Shown: positions 33,271 to 41,904 of the stretch, in pieces | How the letters are laid out: each line of letters starts with the position of its first letter | Position numbering within the stretch: position 1 is the stretch's first letter | Assembly: GCF_900113015.1 (NCBI RefSeq) | Contig: NZ_FONV01000027.1 | Location: forward strand, 1-64,000 | Direction of reading: 5' to 3' | DNA from: Actinoplanes philippinensis | GTDB lineage: Bacteria; Actinomycetota; Actinomycetes; Mycobacteriales; Micromonosporaceae | Length of the DNA: 64,000 bases | The notes under the pieces: model-generated | Told to the model about the DNA's origin: nothing | The model's input: only the letters and a program-made list of their open reading frames with translations | Database searches by the model: none | Made by a program: the position numbers and the translations under genes

Positions 33271-34520
33271 GCCGGCCTCCGGAACACGACCGACCGCAGC
33301 ACCACGAACCGGACCACGGTCACCAGCAGCGACGACACCACCAGCACGACGGTCTCCGCGCTGACCGGCGCGCCCGGCTGCCATGCCCGGAACGCCAGCA
33401 CCGCGCCCGAGGTGACCAGATAGCCGACCAGGAACAGCATCCCGGCGCCCAGATGCGCCCGCCGGACCGGGGTCGCGGTGTCCCGGAACGTCAACCGGCG
33501 GCTCGCCTCGGTGTTGAAGATCGTCAGGACCACCAGGGACACGAACGTCGCCGCCGCCGGCGGCCACCAGTGCCGCAACGACCAGTAGAGCAGCGCCTGC
33601 CCGGCGGTCGACAACGCGCCGACGACGACGAAGCAGCCGATCTCCCAGCGCAGCCGGTCACGGCCGGCGGCCGGCGCGAGCACGGCTTCGGGATGCTGGG
33701 CCGCGGGCCCGGGCCGGGCGGGCAGCGCCACGTCCGCGCCGCCGGAGTCCCGCAGCCGCCGCATCCGCCACAGCCCGCGCAGATCGTCGGCGGCGGTACG
33801 CACCACGTCGACTCGGGTGTCGACGTCCTCCACCCAGTCGACCGGCACCTCGTGGATGCGCAGCCCGTTGTGCTCGGCCAGCAGCAGCAGCTCGGTGTCG
33901 AAGAACCAGGCGTCGTCGCGGGTCCGGGACAGCAGCGGCTGCAGCGCCTGGGTGCGGCCGGCCTTGAACCCGCACTGGGCGTCACTGAACCGTGCACCGT
34001 GACTGATCCTGATCAGCGCGTTGTAGCAGCGGGAGATCAGCTCGCGGCGTGGCCCGCGGACGGTCCGGGCGCCGGGCGCGAGCCGGCTGCCGACGGCCAG
34101 GTCGGAGTGCCCGCTGGCCAGCGGCGCGATCAGCGGCAGCAGCCCGTCGAGCCCGGTCGACAGGTCGACGTCCATGTAGGCCACGATGTCGGCGTCACTG
34201 GAGCCCCACACCGCCCGCAGCGCCCGGCCGCGGCCCTTGCGTTCCAGGTGCACCACGGCGACGTTCGGCAGCGTGCCGGCCAGTTCCCCGGCGACGGCCA
34301 GGGTCCGGTCGGTGCTGGCGTTGTCGGCGATCGTGATCCGCCACGGGAACGGCAACTCGTCGCGCAGCCGGGCGTGCAGGGTCCGGATGCAGCCCGGCAG
34401 CGCGCGTTCCTCGTTGTGGACCGGAACCACGATCTCGACCGTCGGTGCCTGTGCCTCCTCGGCGGCCCGTTCGGCGAACACCACCGCCCGGGCGGCGACC
34501 GGTGACGGATCTGCGGACAT
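33267..34520 (-). CDS. GT2 glycosyltransferase fused to a GtrA domain
   Basis: A 417-residue protein. Residues about 25-260 are a DPM1-like GT2 domain: VEIVVPVHNEERAL, ADNASTDRTLAVA, the DxD region IVAYMDVDLSTGLDGL and DAQCGFKAG. Residues about 290-415 are a four-helix GtrA flippase-like domain (FVVVGALSTAGQALLYWSL, FNTEASRRLTF). It makes a polyprenyl-phosphate sugar and may help move it across the membrane for the downstream GT39-like transferase. The start MSADPSP follows AGGG; the longer frame upstream lacks conserved sequence. Confidence 0.9.
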   Translation of the reverse strand: MSADPSPVAARAVVFAERAAEEAQAPTVEIVVPVHNEERALPGCIRTLHARLRDELPFPWRITIADNASTDRTLAVAGELAGTLPNVAVVHLERKGRGRALRAVWGSSDADIVAYMDVDLSTGLDGLLPLIAPLASGHSDLAVGSRLAPGARTVRGPRRELISRCYNALIRISHGARFSDAQCGFKAGRTQALQPLLSRTRDDAWFFDTELLLLAEHNGLRIHEVPVDWVEDVDTRVDVVRTAADDLRGLWRMRRLRDSGGADVALPARPGPAAQHPEAVLAPAAGRDRLRWEIGCFVVVGALSTAGQALLYWSLRHWWPPAAATFVSLVVLTIFNTEASRRLTFRDTATPVRRAHLGAGMLFLVGYLVTSGAVLAFRAWQPGAPVSAETVVLVVSSLLVTVVRFVVLRSVVFRRPA

Positions 34521-34752
34521 GTGGCGCCCTCTTTCGTCTCGGTGACGCGACACCGCGACCCTCCCGAGCGAGGCACCAAGTTTCCCGGGAGCAACCTCAA
34601 AGCTTCCTAAAAGGGACGTATCATCGCGCCCCTTTCCGCAGCTCAGCACCGTCGGCCCGCGCACGACGAGTGACCGGGGTCACTTCTGACCGGTCACCCG
34701 TCGGTGAACACCTGTCGAACATCGCCGGCGTCGGTGGTTGCCGGCGGGACCG
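34521..34752. other. intergenic region with inverted repeat
   Basis: A 232-bp gap with locally lower GC (AAAGCTTCCTAAAAGGG near 34600). GTGACCGGGGTCAC at 34670-34683 is a 14-bp palindrome, followed by GTGACC/GGTCAC half sites (TGACCGGTCA near 34688). This could be an operator for the minus-strand glycosyltransferase pair or part of the phosphoesterase terminator; nothing else is seen. Confidence 0.35.
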
Positions 34753-36576
34753 TCAGAAGTGGCCGGCCGGCAGGAAGCGGGCCGGGTCGAGCGGGCGCCC
34801 GGTGATCCGGGTGTCGCCGATCCAGCCGTAGAAGCCTTGGCCGTACGCCAGGTCCCAGGACGTCGCGCCGATCGTGAAAGGCCTGCCCAGCGTCGCGATG
34901 CCGCGCGCCTCGCGAGCCGGGTTGCGGGCGATCCGGGAGCCGTCCACCCAGACGGCCGTGTGCCGGCCGTCGTTGACGATCGCCACGTGCATCCAGCGGC
35001 CGATCGGGAGCGCGTGGCTCCACGATGTCGGGTTGACGTCGCCGATCTCGCTGTAGACGACGTACTGCAGGAAGCGCTCCGGGCTCAGGTTGAGGCTGCA
35101 GGTCGGCTCCAGCGGCGAGTATCCGCTCTTCTTCCCGGCGTCGCCGCTGCGGCCCTCCCAGCTCAGGATGCCCATCCAGGCGTGGTCGCCGGTGAACGGC
35201 TCGGGCAGTTTGACGAACGTCTCGATGGTGTAGCCGTTCAGGAATTTCTCACTGTTGATCGCCGCGTCCGGGCCGGTCTGCAGGATCGCGCCGCGGTCGG
35301 GGCTCTTGCCGCCGTCGAAGTACAGGCTGGCGTGGGCCGGCGCGCCCGCGTGGTGCTCGGGGCTCAGCCGCAGGGTGTCGGCGTTGCTGTTCGCGAGTCG
35401 TCGTACCACCAGGTCGTTGCCGTGCCCGGTGAGGTCCCGGACCGTCGCGCCGTCGGTGACCGCCTGCCCCGCGCTGTCGAACCGCCAATAGGCGGTGGTG
35501 TGCCGGTCGACGACCTGCGCCGCCGGCCGTGGCGCGGGCAGCACCGGCGGGGCGAACCCGGCGAACCGGGCGTCGAAGTCGATGTCCACACTGAACCGGT
35601 CGACGTCGCCGGTCAGCTCGATGGTCTCGGCCTCCAGCGGCGTGCGCCGGCGCGGGTCGCGGGCGAGGAACCAGGGCGCGAACGTCTCCACGTCGATCAC
35701 GTTGCGCGCCAGGTCGAAGTGGTAGAGCCGGATCATCCCGGCGCCGCCGTAGTACCGGTCCTGGTAGTTGGCGATGTGCACGTGCACGTCATGCCCGGCC
35801 GCGTTGCGCATCGTGGCCCGTCCGGGCGGCCAGTAGTGCCCGTTCAGGGTGAGGAAGATCTGATCGTTGCGGTTGATCAGCCGATCCCACAGCCGGGTGC
35901 CGTGGCCGGACAGGTACGCGCGCCCGGCGTCGTCGGCGTAGGCCAGGTCGTGCGTCGTGACGATCACCGGGATCCGCGCGTGCCGGTCGATGACCCCCTG
36001 CGCCCACGCCAGGCCGGAGTCGGAGATCCGCCAGTCCAGCGCGAGGATCAACCACTGCCGGCCTCCGGCCCGGACCAGATGCGCGCTGTTGTAGCCGTCC
36101 GCTGTCGCCTCCAGGAAGGTCGGCGTCCGGGAGAAACGATCAGGGCCGAAGACATCGAGGTACGGCGTACGCCCGCGCTGGTCGGTGCCGCCCGGGATGT
36201 CGTGGTTGCCGGCCAGCACGCTGTACGGCACCCGGCCGTCGATGTCCCGGAACGTCCGGCCGGCCAGGGACAGCTCCTGCGCCGTGCCGTGCTCGGTCAC
36301 GTCACCCAGGTGCGTCATGAACACGATGTTCGTGTCCGAGCGCTGCTGCAACAGGTAGCGGAACGTCTCCCGCAGCGGCGCCGGGTCGGCGCTGTCGGCG
36401 TCGAACAGGTACTGCGTGTCGGGCAGCACCGCGATCGCGAACCGGGGGCTCTCGGCATCGATGTCGCGGGACCCGGCGGTGGTCGCGGCCTCGGCGCCGG
36501 TCGCGGCGGTCAACGGCACGGCCAGCCCCGCGGCGGGCGCGGCCACCGCGGCCCGGAGAAGATCTCGTCTGTCCAT
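34753..36576 (-). CDS. Tat-exported calcineurin-like phosphoesterase with LamG-type domain
   Basis: A 607-residue secreted protein. MDRRDLLRAAVAAPAAGLAV is a twin-arginine signal. Residues about 45-290 are a metallophosphoesterase: VLPDTQY, THLGDVTEHG, LAGNHDI, VTTHDL and LNGHYW supply the metal ligands. Residues about 380-600 form a concanavalin-like (LamG_3) domain (AYWRFDSAG, YTIETFVKLPEPF, MHVAIVNDGRHTAVWVDG). It hydrolyses a phosphoester outside the cell; the substrate is unknown. Tat export fits the two-metal centre being loaded in the cytoplasm. Confidence 0.9.
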   Translation of the reverse strand: MDRRDLLRAAVAAPAAGLAVPLTAATGAEAATTAGSRDIDAESPRFAIAVLPDTQYLFDADSADPAPLRETFRYLLQQRSDTNIVFMTHLGDVTEHGTAQELSLAGRTFRDIDGRVPYSVLAGNHDIPGGTDQRGRTPYLDVFGPDRFSRTPTFLEATADGYNSAHLVRAGGRQWLILALDWRISDSGLAWAQGVIDRHARIPVIVTTHDLAYADDAGRAYLSGHGTRLWDRLINRNDQIFLTLNGHYWPPGRATMRNAAGHDVHVHIANYQDRYYGGAGMIRLYHFDLARNVIDVETFAPWFLARDPRRRTPLEAETIELTGDVDRFSVDIDFDARFAGFAPPVLPAPRPAAQVVDRHTTAYWRFDSAGQAVTDGATVRDLTGHGNDLVVRRLANSNADTLRLSPEHHAGAPAHASLYFDGGKSPDRGAILQTGPDAAINSEKFLNGYTIETFVKLPEPFTGDHAWMGILSWEGRSGDAGKKSGYSPLEPTCSLNLSPERFLQYVVYSEIGDVNPTSWSHALPIGRWMHVAIVNDGRHTAVWVDGSRIARNPAREARGIATLGRPFTIGATSWDLAYGQGFYGWIGDTRITGRPLDPARFLPAGHF

Positions 36577-36726
36577 GGCAGCGAATATCGCGATCATCGC
36601 GCAACGCCGGGCAACCGTGAGACGAACAGACCGGCCGCCCGGGATGAACGACAAATCGGGTTCCCAAACGCGGGCGTACGGGTAATACTGCCGCGCAACG
36701 GTAAAACTGAGGAGCGGGGGACCAGC

Positions 36727-36882
36727 ATGTTCGTGCACCCGGTGGAGTTTCGTGGCGACGACCGCCCAGCCCAGGACGATGCGCCGCGCACGGTGATCGA
36801 CCGCAGCGCCGAGGCGATGCAGCGGCTGCGCAACCCGTTCGACCTCCAGACCGGCGCCCACCCGTCGGCGGCGCCGGTCTAG
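36727..36882 (+). CDS. small protein, 51 aa
   Basis: A 51-residue, charged, proline-containing peptide (MFVHPVEFRGDDRP at the start, RSAEAMQRLRNPFDLQTG in the middle). GAGGAGCGGGGG before ATG is a strong ribosome site and GGTAATACT at about 36681-36689 a good -10 region, so expression is likely. No signal peptide or membrane helix. It sits between two convergently arranged Tat-protein genes. The family is unknown; nothing marks it as a RiPP precursor. Confidence 0.5.
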   Translation: MFVHPVEFRGDDRPAQDDAPRTVIDRSAEAMQRLRNPFDLQTGAHPSAAPV

Positions 36883-36888
36883 TCACCG

Positions 36889-37941
36889 TCAGGCGGTGCC
36901 GTCGAGGTTCGTCACCTTTCCGGCGAGCGCGTTCGGGCTGGTCCGGGTCATGCCCCAGACGACGGCCGAGCTGCCCGCCTCGGCGACGAGGAAATTCGTC
37001 AGCGACGGTACGGCCGACGAGGCCGGATCGGACTGGACGGCGCCGCCGATCGTCACGTTGACGGTGGAGGCGCCGATGTGGATGCCGGTCTTCGCGCCCT
37101 TGAAGGTGTAGGGACTGAACAGGCTGCAGCCCCTGCTGTTGCGCAGCAGGAAACCGGCCTCGGTGAAGACCTCGGTGCCGCAGCTGGTCAGGGTGACGGC
37201 CGAGCAGTTGTAGAGCGCGTAGCCGCGCAGGCCACCGTCGGCGGCGCACGCGTTCAGCGTCGAGTAGCTCACGTAGTCGAGCTCGAAGCCGTTCTTCCGG
37301 TTGCCGAGCGCGTAGCAGGCCTCGAACGCGAGCGAGGTGGCGGCCGCGGTCGTGGTCTTCGTGACGTAGAAGCCGTCGCCTCCGTTCTTCATCGACTGGA
37401 CACGGCTGATCCTCGACGCGATCACCGCGGTCAGGTGCACGCCGCAGTCGCCCCAGCCCCGGACGACGCAGTCCTCGATGGTGATGTTCGACGGTCCCTC
37501 GGCCGGACCGGGGGCGAGCCGGATCCCGGACGGCCCGCCGGCCGGTGGCGGATCGGTGGCGACGTATTGCCCGATCAGGCTCAAACCGGCGATCGTCACG
37601 TAGTTGATCGCCGAGCTGCTGATCGAGGTGATGCCGTCACCGGCACCCACCTGGGTGACCTTCGTGGCCTGCGCGCCGGCGCCGATCAGCCGCTGGTTGG
37701 AGCGCATGACTATCGGCTCGTCGATGACGAACTCGCCCGGGCTCAGCAGCACCTGGGCGTTGACCTGGGCAAGGGCTGCCTGGATCGCGGCGTGATCGGT
37801 GGCGCCTGTCCGGTCACCGCTCGGCTCGATCACGACGAGCCCTGCCGCGGCGGCGAGAGCGGCCTCCGGTTGCCCGAAGACTGCCAGCCCGGCGCCTGCC
37901 AGTGATCCCGTGAGCAGCCCTCGCCGGCTCTGTGACGTCAC
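36889..37941 (-). CDS. Tat-exported beta-helix (pectate lyase 3-like) protein
   Basis: A 350-residue protein with a twin-arginine signal (SQSRRGLLTGSLAGAGLAVFG) and a right-handed parallel beta-helix: GATDHAAIQAALAQ, LIGAGAQATKVTQVG, NITIEDCVVRGWGDCGVHL, and successive short strands to residue 330. The fold matches pectate lyase/phage tail-spike families that bind or cut acidic polysaccharides; catalytic residues cannot be assigned. GTG start with GGAAA upstream. Confidence 0.8.
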   Translation of the reverse strand: MTSQSRRGLLTGSLAGAGLAVFGQPEAALAAAAGLVVIEPSGDRTGATDHAAIQAALAQVNAQVLLSPGEFVIDEPIVMRSNQRLIGAGAQATKVTQVGAGDGITSISSSAINYVTIAGLSLIGQYVATDPPPAGGPSGIRLAPGPAEGPSNITIEDCVVRGWGDCGVHLTAVIASRISRVQSMKNGGDGFYVTKTTTAAATSLAFEACYALGNRKNGFELDYVSYSTLNACAADGGLRGYALYNCSAVTLTSCGTEVFTEAGFLLRNSRGCSLFSPYTFKGAKTGIHIGASTVNVTIGGAVQSDPASSAVPSLTNFLVAEAGSSAVVWGMTRTSPNALAGKVTNLDGTA

Positions 37942-38030
37942 TTTCCGTACCCCCGTTGATCGGTGATCGCCGTTGCCGGCGAGGTGATCAAGGGAACCAG
38001 AATGATCAGTGGGAGCGCCACCCCGTGTCC

Positions 38031-38696
38031 CTAGAGCGCCAGCAGCCCCGCGAGCTGGTCGGCCGGCACGGGGCGGCCGGGGGCGGCGAGCAGGCCGACC
38101 GGATCGAGATGAGCCAGCTGGGCGGGGGTGCCGGGCGCGAAACGGCGGCTCTCGGCGAGCGGGCCCACGTCGTACGCGTCGAAGCCCAGCGAATCGATCA
38201 GTGCGGCGACCGCCTGCCTCGCGCCCGGATCGTCGCCCGCGATCGGCAGGGCGCTGCGGTCGGGCGCGCCGGCCGGCCGCCGCAGGTCCGCCAGGTGCTT
38301 GAAGTAGACGGTGCTGAACGCCTTGACGACCCGCGCCCCACTCAGATGGGTCTGCAGCAGCAGCGGCGCCGGGATGCCGGTGGCCTCGATCTCGGGCACG
38401 CGGCCCTGGCGGGCGGGGTCGTAGTTCAGGGTGTCGATGACCACCCTGCCGCGCAGGGGAGCGGCGGGGACCTGCCGGTATGCCCGGATCGGGATGCTGA
38501 CCACGACGATGTCGCCGGCCGTCGCCGCCTCGCCGGGCGTGGCCGCGCGGGCGTGTGGCCCGAGTGCGGTGATCAGTTCCCGCAGGGTCGCGGGGCCGCG
38601 GCTGTTGCTGAGGACGACCTCGTGTCCGGCGTCGACCGCTAGCCCTGCCAGGGTGCCGCCGATGTTGCCGCTGCCGAGGAAGCCGATGGTGGTCAT
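38031..38696 (-). CDS. NADPH-dependent F420 reductase-like oxidoreductase
   Basis: A 221-residue Rossmann protein of the F420_oxidored family: MTTIGFLGSGNIGGTLAGLAVDAGHEVVLSNSRGP (dinucleotide motif and basic-residue NADP selectivity), VVVSIPIRAYRQV, VVIDTLNYDP, VKAFSTVYFKHL. It probably transfers hydride between NADP and F420 or a flavin. It is divergent from a TetR gene over a 116-bp gap containing an inverted repeat, so that regulator likely controls it. The product is a little longer than minimal family members. Confidence 0.8.
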   Translation of the reverse strand: MTTIGFLGSGNIGGTLAGLAVDAGHEVVLSNSRGPATLRELITALGPHARAATPGEAATAGDIVVVSIPIRAYRQVPAAPLRGRVVIDTLNYDPARQGRVPEIEATGIPAPLLLQTHLSGARVVKAFSTVYFKHLADLRRPAGAPDRSALPIAGDDPGARQAVAALIDSLGFDAYDVGPLAESRRFAPGTPAQLAHLDPVGLLAAPGRPVPADQLAGLLAL

Positions 38697-38718
38697 GGGG
38701 GTGCCATCCGATCCGGAT

Positions 38719-38761
38719 AAGGTAAGGGGAGCCTTCGGATAAGCGAAGGCACTCCTTGACT
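38719..38761. promoter_or_regulatory. TetR-type operator and divergent promoters
   Basis: GCCTTCG (38731-38737) and CGAAGGC (38744-38750) form an inverted repeat with a 6-nt centre. On the minus strand it overlaps a -35 TTCGCT spaced 17 nt from -10 TACCTT of the reductase promoter. On the plus strand it precedes TTGACT (38756-38761), a possible -35 for the TetR gene. Binding here would repress both. Confidence 0.6.
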
Positions 38762-38812
38762 TTAGCGCAGGCACCCCTTCGTTTCGTGACGGGGTGCTCG
38801 AAGGGATGTGTG

Positions 38813-39379
38813 ATGGCGGCCACCGAACCCCGCACGGCCGTGCGCCGGCCGGCCCGTGCCGACGCCCGGCGCAACTTCGACGCGCTCCTCGACGCGGCTC
38901 GGGAGGTGTTCGCCGCCGAGGGCGCCGGGGCGTCGCTGGAGGGCATCGCCCGGCGCGCCGGGGTCAACATCGCGACGCTCTACCGCAACTTCCCGACCCG
39001 TCAGCACCTGTTCGAGGCGGTCTATCTCGACGAGGTGGAGGCCCTGGCCCGGCTGGCGGCCGGGCTCGGCGACCGGGGGCCGTGGGAGGCGCTGGAGAGC
39101 TGGCTGCGGCAGTTCGTCAGCTACGCCACGACCAAGAAGGCGGTGTACGACGCCATCGCGCACCGGGAGGAGATGTTCACGACCGGCCGCGACATGATCC
39201 ACGCCGCCGGCCGGCCACTGCTCGAACGCGCCCAGGCCGCCGGCACGGCCCGCCCCGACGTGACCTTCGACGACGTCCTCTTCCTGGTCAACGGGGTCAG
39301 CGGCGCCAACTTCGTCCAGGACGCCCAGCGCGACCGGGTGCTCACCATGGCGTTGGACGGCGTCCGGGCCCGGGGGTGA
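38813..39379 (+). CDS. TetR-family regulator
   Basis: A 188-residue repressor: N-terminal HTH (FDALLDAAREVFAAEGAGASLEGIARRAGVNIATLYRNFPTRQHLF, family helices 1 to 4) and a C-terminal ligand domain containing YATTKKAVYDAI and VLFLVNGVSGANF. Divergent from the F420 reductase-like gene, with an inverted repeat between them; autoregulation and control of the reductase are inferred. ATG 38813 is chosen because the in-frame upstream leader lacks conservation. Confidence 0.85.
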   Translation: MAATEPRTAVRRPARADARRNFDALLDAAREVFAAEGAGASLEGIARRAGVNIATLYRNFPTRQHLFEAVYLDEVEALARLAAGLGDRGPWEALESWLRQFVSYATTKKAVYDAIAHREEMFTTGRDMIHAAGRPLLERAQAAGTARPDVTFDDVLFLVNGVSGANFVQDAQRDRVLTMALDGVRARG

Positions 39380-39424
39380 CCTGGGCCTATCGCGTCGGCC
39401 GGGCGTCTCCGTCTCCGGCGGGGC

Positions 39425-40291
39425 TCAGCGGCCGGCGAGCCGGTAGATCTCCCCGGCCACGACCTCCGGGTCGGTGAACGGCACGTCGTGGCCCGACCTC
39501 TCGGCGAACACGTGCCGCCAGCCCGGCGACGAACTGGCCCGCCGTGCGTGCGACACGTTGGCGGCGGCCCGGTCGGCGGCGCTCATCCCGCCACCGGGAT
39601 GGGCGCCGGAGATCACCGTGACCGGGATCGCCCCGAGCGCCGGTGGATCCGAACGCCAGGCGGCCAGCTCGTCGAGGAACGTGCGCGCCTGCGCGGCAGC
39701 TGTCCGCATCACGCCCGGCGTGAACGCCTCCCGCCGCATCTGCGCCCGCACGCCGGCGGGCGCCGCGTCGAGCTGCGACCGGTACCGCAGGTGCAGCACA
39801 CCGAGCCGGGCCAGCACCGCCCCGGCCCGCAGCGCCCGGCGCTCCCGGCGCCGGAAGTCGTCGCCGAACAGCATGTCGTTGGTCTCGTCGATCGGCTCGA
39901 CCAGCACCAGCCCGGCGACCCGATCCGGTCGGCGCGCCGCGGCCAGACGCACGATCGGCCCACCGGCGCCGTGCCCGGTCAGCACGAACGGCCCCGGCCC
40001 GGCCTGATCGAGTACGTCGTCGAGGTCGTCGGCCATCCGGTCCAGGGTCCGCCCGGCCGGGTCGGGCGCGCTGCGGCCCAGACCGGACCGGTCATAGACG
40101 ACGGCCCGCGTGAACGCGGCGACCCGCGGCTGGACCAGACTCCACGCCAGCCGGGACGAGGCCGAACCGGCTTCGAGGACCACCGTGGGCGTCCCCTCGC
40201 CGAGTGCCTTCACGTGCAGCCGCCGGCCGTCGCGGGTCGCGGCCCACGACGACGGGCCCTGGGTTTCCGTCACCGCCGAATTATCGATCAT
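39425..40291 (-). CDS. alpha/beta hydrolase with serine nucleophile replaced by glycine
   Basis: A 288-residue alpha/beta hydrolase fold protein (VVLEAGSASSRLAWSLVQP oxyanion region, VVYDRSGLGRS, VLVEPIDET, C-terminal SGHDVPF with the likely catalytic His). The nucleophile elbow, normally GHSxGG, reads TGHGAGG: Gly (codon GGC) at residue 108 in place of Ser (AGC). One base change would explain it. Without the serine, ester hydrolysis is unlikely; it may have a non-catalytic role or be decaying. A second hydrolase gene with an intact triad lies just upstream on the same strand. Confidence 0.8.
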   Translation of the reverse strand: MIDNSAVTETQGPSSWAATRDGRRLHVKALGEGTPTVVLEAGSASSRLAWSLVQPRVAAFTRAVVYDRSGLGRSAPDPAGRTLDRMADDLDDVLDQAGPGPFVLTGHGAGGPIVRLAAARRPDRVAGLVLVEPIDETNDMLFGDDFRRRERRALRAGAVLARLGVLHLRYRSQLDAAPAGVRAQMRREAFTPGVMRTAAAQARTFLDELAAWRSDPPALGAIPVTVISGAHPGGGMSAADRAAANVSHARRASSSPGWRHVFAERSGHDVPFTDPEVVAGEIYRLAGR

Positions 40292-40357
40292 CAACCGGAG
40301 AGAGGCGGGCGCGGCGCCGCGCTGCGCAGGTCTTTTTCGGACGTCGGCATCAGTGCC

Positions 40358-41236
40358 TCACCGCGCCGCCAGCCTATCGGCGAGGAACCGGTACGCGCGC
40401 TCGCGCATCGCCGCGGTGAAGACGTGGCCGGTGTCGTGGAGGGCCAGTTCGGCACGGTCGCCGAGGCTCCGCCGTACGCCGGCGAAGAGCTCCTCGGCGC
40501 CGCGGCTCCACTTGTCGGCGGCGCCGGCGGAGATCAGCAGCGCCGTCCGGCCGAAGGCGGCGACGACGTCCTCGAGGTCGTGGCGGGCGGCGAACCCGGG
40601 CACCACGAACTCGGCCTGGATGCCGGTGTCGTGGGTGTACGAGTGACGGAACGGGATGCACCCGCAGTTCGACACCGACGCGATGATCCGCGGGTCGTGG
40701 GCCGGGGCCCACAGCGCCATCCGGCCGCCGTACGAGTGACCGAGGAACCCGATCCGGCTCGCGTCGACCTCGGGCCGCGTCGTCAGGTGGTCGAGAGCCA
40801 CCGAGATGTCGTGCAGGCACGTCGCGAGCAGCGTCTCGCCCCGTACCAGCCGGGTGGACAGCTCGAACCAGGTGACGTTGCCGGCCCCGTCGGGGCTCCA
40901 GTTGCGTTCCTCGAACCCGATGGCGTCCGGCGCGATCGTCACGAACCCGCGTTCGGCCAGCTCGTGCGCGTATGCCTGATCCGGGTCGCCGGCCAGCCCG
41001 ACCACCTCGCTCTTGCCCAGGTCGAAACGGGAGGCGTGCTGGTGGTGACAGAACACGGCCGGGACCGGCCCGGCGAGACCGTGCGGGACACAGACGTACG
41101 CCGACACGCGCGTCTCCGGACCCACCGAGTACCGGACCTTCTCCCGCACGTACCGCCCGCAGTCGATCCTCTCCAGGGTCTCGACCGCGGGGTCGCAGGT
41201 CGCCGGGGCCGGGCCGAGGAACGAACGAAAGCTCAC
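40358..41236 (-). CDS. alpha/beta hydrolase (dienelactone hydrolase/acetyl-xylan esterase-like)
   Basis: A 292-residue serine hydrolase. VPAVFCHHQHASRFD forms the oxyanion loop, IGFLGHSYGGRMALW the nucleophile elbow with Ser, LISAGAADKW the acid and LHDTGHVFT the His. The long insertion before the elbow resembles the abhydrolase_7/DLH group that de-esterifies carbohydrates or cleaves lactones; the substrate is unknown. GTG start. Confidence 0.8.
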   Translation of the reverse strand: MSFRSFLGPAPATCDPAVETLERIDCGRYVREKVRYSVGPETRVSAYVCVPHGLAGPVPAVFCHHQHASRFDLGKSEVVGLAGDPDQAYAHELAERGFVTIAPDAIGFEERNWSPDGAGNVTWFELSTRLVRGETLLATCLHDISVALDHLTTRPEVDASRIGFLGHSYGGRMALWAPAHDPRIIASVSNCGCIPFRHSYTHDTGIQAEFVVPGFAARHDLEDVVAAFGRTALLISAGAADKWSRGAEELFAGVRRSLGDRAELALHDTGHVFTAAMRERAYRFLADRLAAR

Positions 41237-41274
41237 GACCGGGGATTATGCCCGTGCCGGGCGGGGCGCCGGGG

Positions 41275-41862
41275 TCAGGATCCGGCGGTGTCGAGGGCGG
41301 CGGCGCCGAAGGAGACCGCGAAGCGCTTGCACCAGATGGTGACGCTGCGGAACGACTCCGGGTCGACGTCGGCGTCCAGGCGGTACACCTGGTCGCCGTG
41401 GTTGCCTTTCAGTTTGCCCAGCTCGGCGTACTTGCCGTCGTCGAAGACCTTCCAGCCGGCCACACCGGTGCGGACCGGCTGGTCGGACAGCCACACCCGC
41501 AGGTCGGGGCCGTCGCTGGTGTCGAGGCCGGCCAGTTCGAGCTGGTGGCTGCCGTCCGGGTTGCGCACCATCCGCGCCGTGCCACTGGTGTCGTGCTCGT
41601 GGGTCACGAAGGCGCCCTCGGCGATCACCACCGGGCCCGCCGGTGGGGCGGCCGGGGTGGACGGGGCGGATCCGGAGGGACGCGGCGCGGGCGACGACAC
41701 CGGGGTCAGCGTCTCGGCCACGACGGTGTCGGTGAACAGCCGCCACGGCTGGAACCAGTAGAGCGCCCCGGCGCCGACGACGGCGACGACGATCCAGGTG
41801 ACGGGTGCGGTGAGAATTCGGCGAATCACGATCCGAGTCAATCCGGCGAAGCCGAGGCGCAC
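41275..41862 (-). CDS. membrane-anchored DM13-domain protein
   Basis: A 195-residue protein: one N-terminal helix (about residues 20-38), a Pro/Ser/Ala-rich linker, and a DM13 domain (residues about 80-195; GAFVTHEHDTSGTARMV, LRVWLSDQPV, GNHGDQVYRLD, VTIWCKRFAVSFGAA). DM13 domains are predicted redox or electron-transfer modules; the conserved Cys in the WCKRF motif is present. GTG start at 41862; a later GTG (codon 12) is an alternative. Confidence 0.8.
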   Translation of the reverse strand: MRLGFAGLTRIVIRRILTAPVTWIVVAVVGAGALYWFQPWRLFTDTVVAETLTPVSSPAPRPSGSAPSTPAAPPAGPVVIAEGAFVTHEHDTSGTARMVRNPDGSHQLELAGLDTSDGPDLRVWLSDQPVRTGVAGWKVFDDGKYAELGKLKGNHGDQVYRLDADVDPESFRSVTIWCKRFAVSFGAAALDTAGS

Positions 41863-41904
41863 CAGTCCCGTCGTCTTACGATCGGCTTACGGCCGGGCCG
41901 GGCG

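Noticed and set aside
36727-36882. 51-aa ORF as a RiPP precursor
   Set aside because: No modifying enzyme (radical SAM, LanM, YcaO, cyclodehydratase) or transporter is next to it and the peptide lacks a leader/core division.
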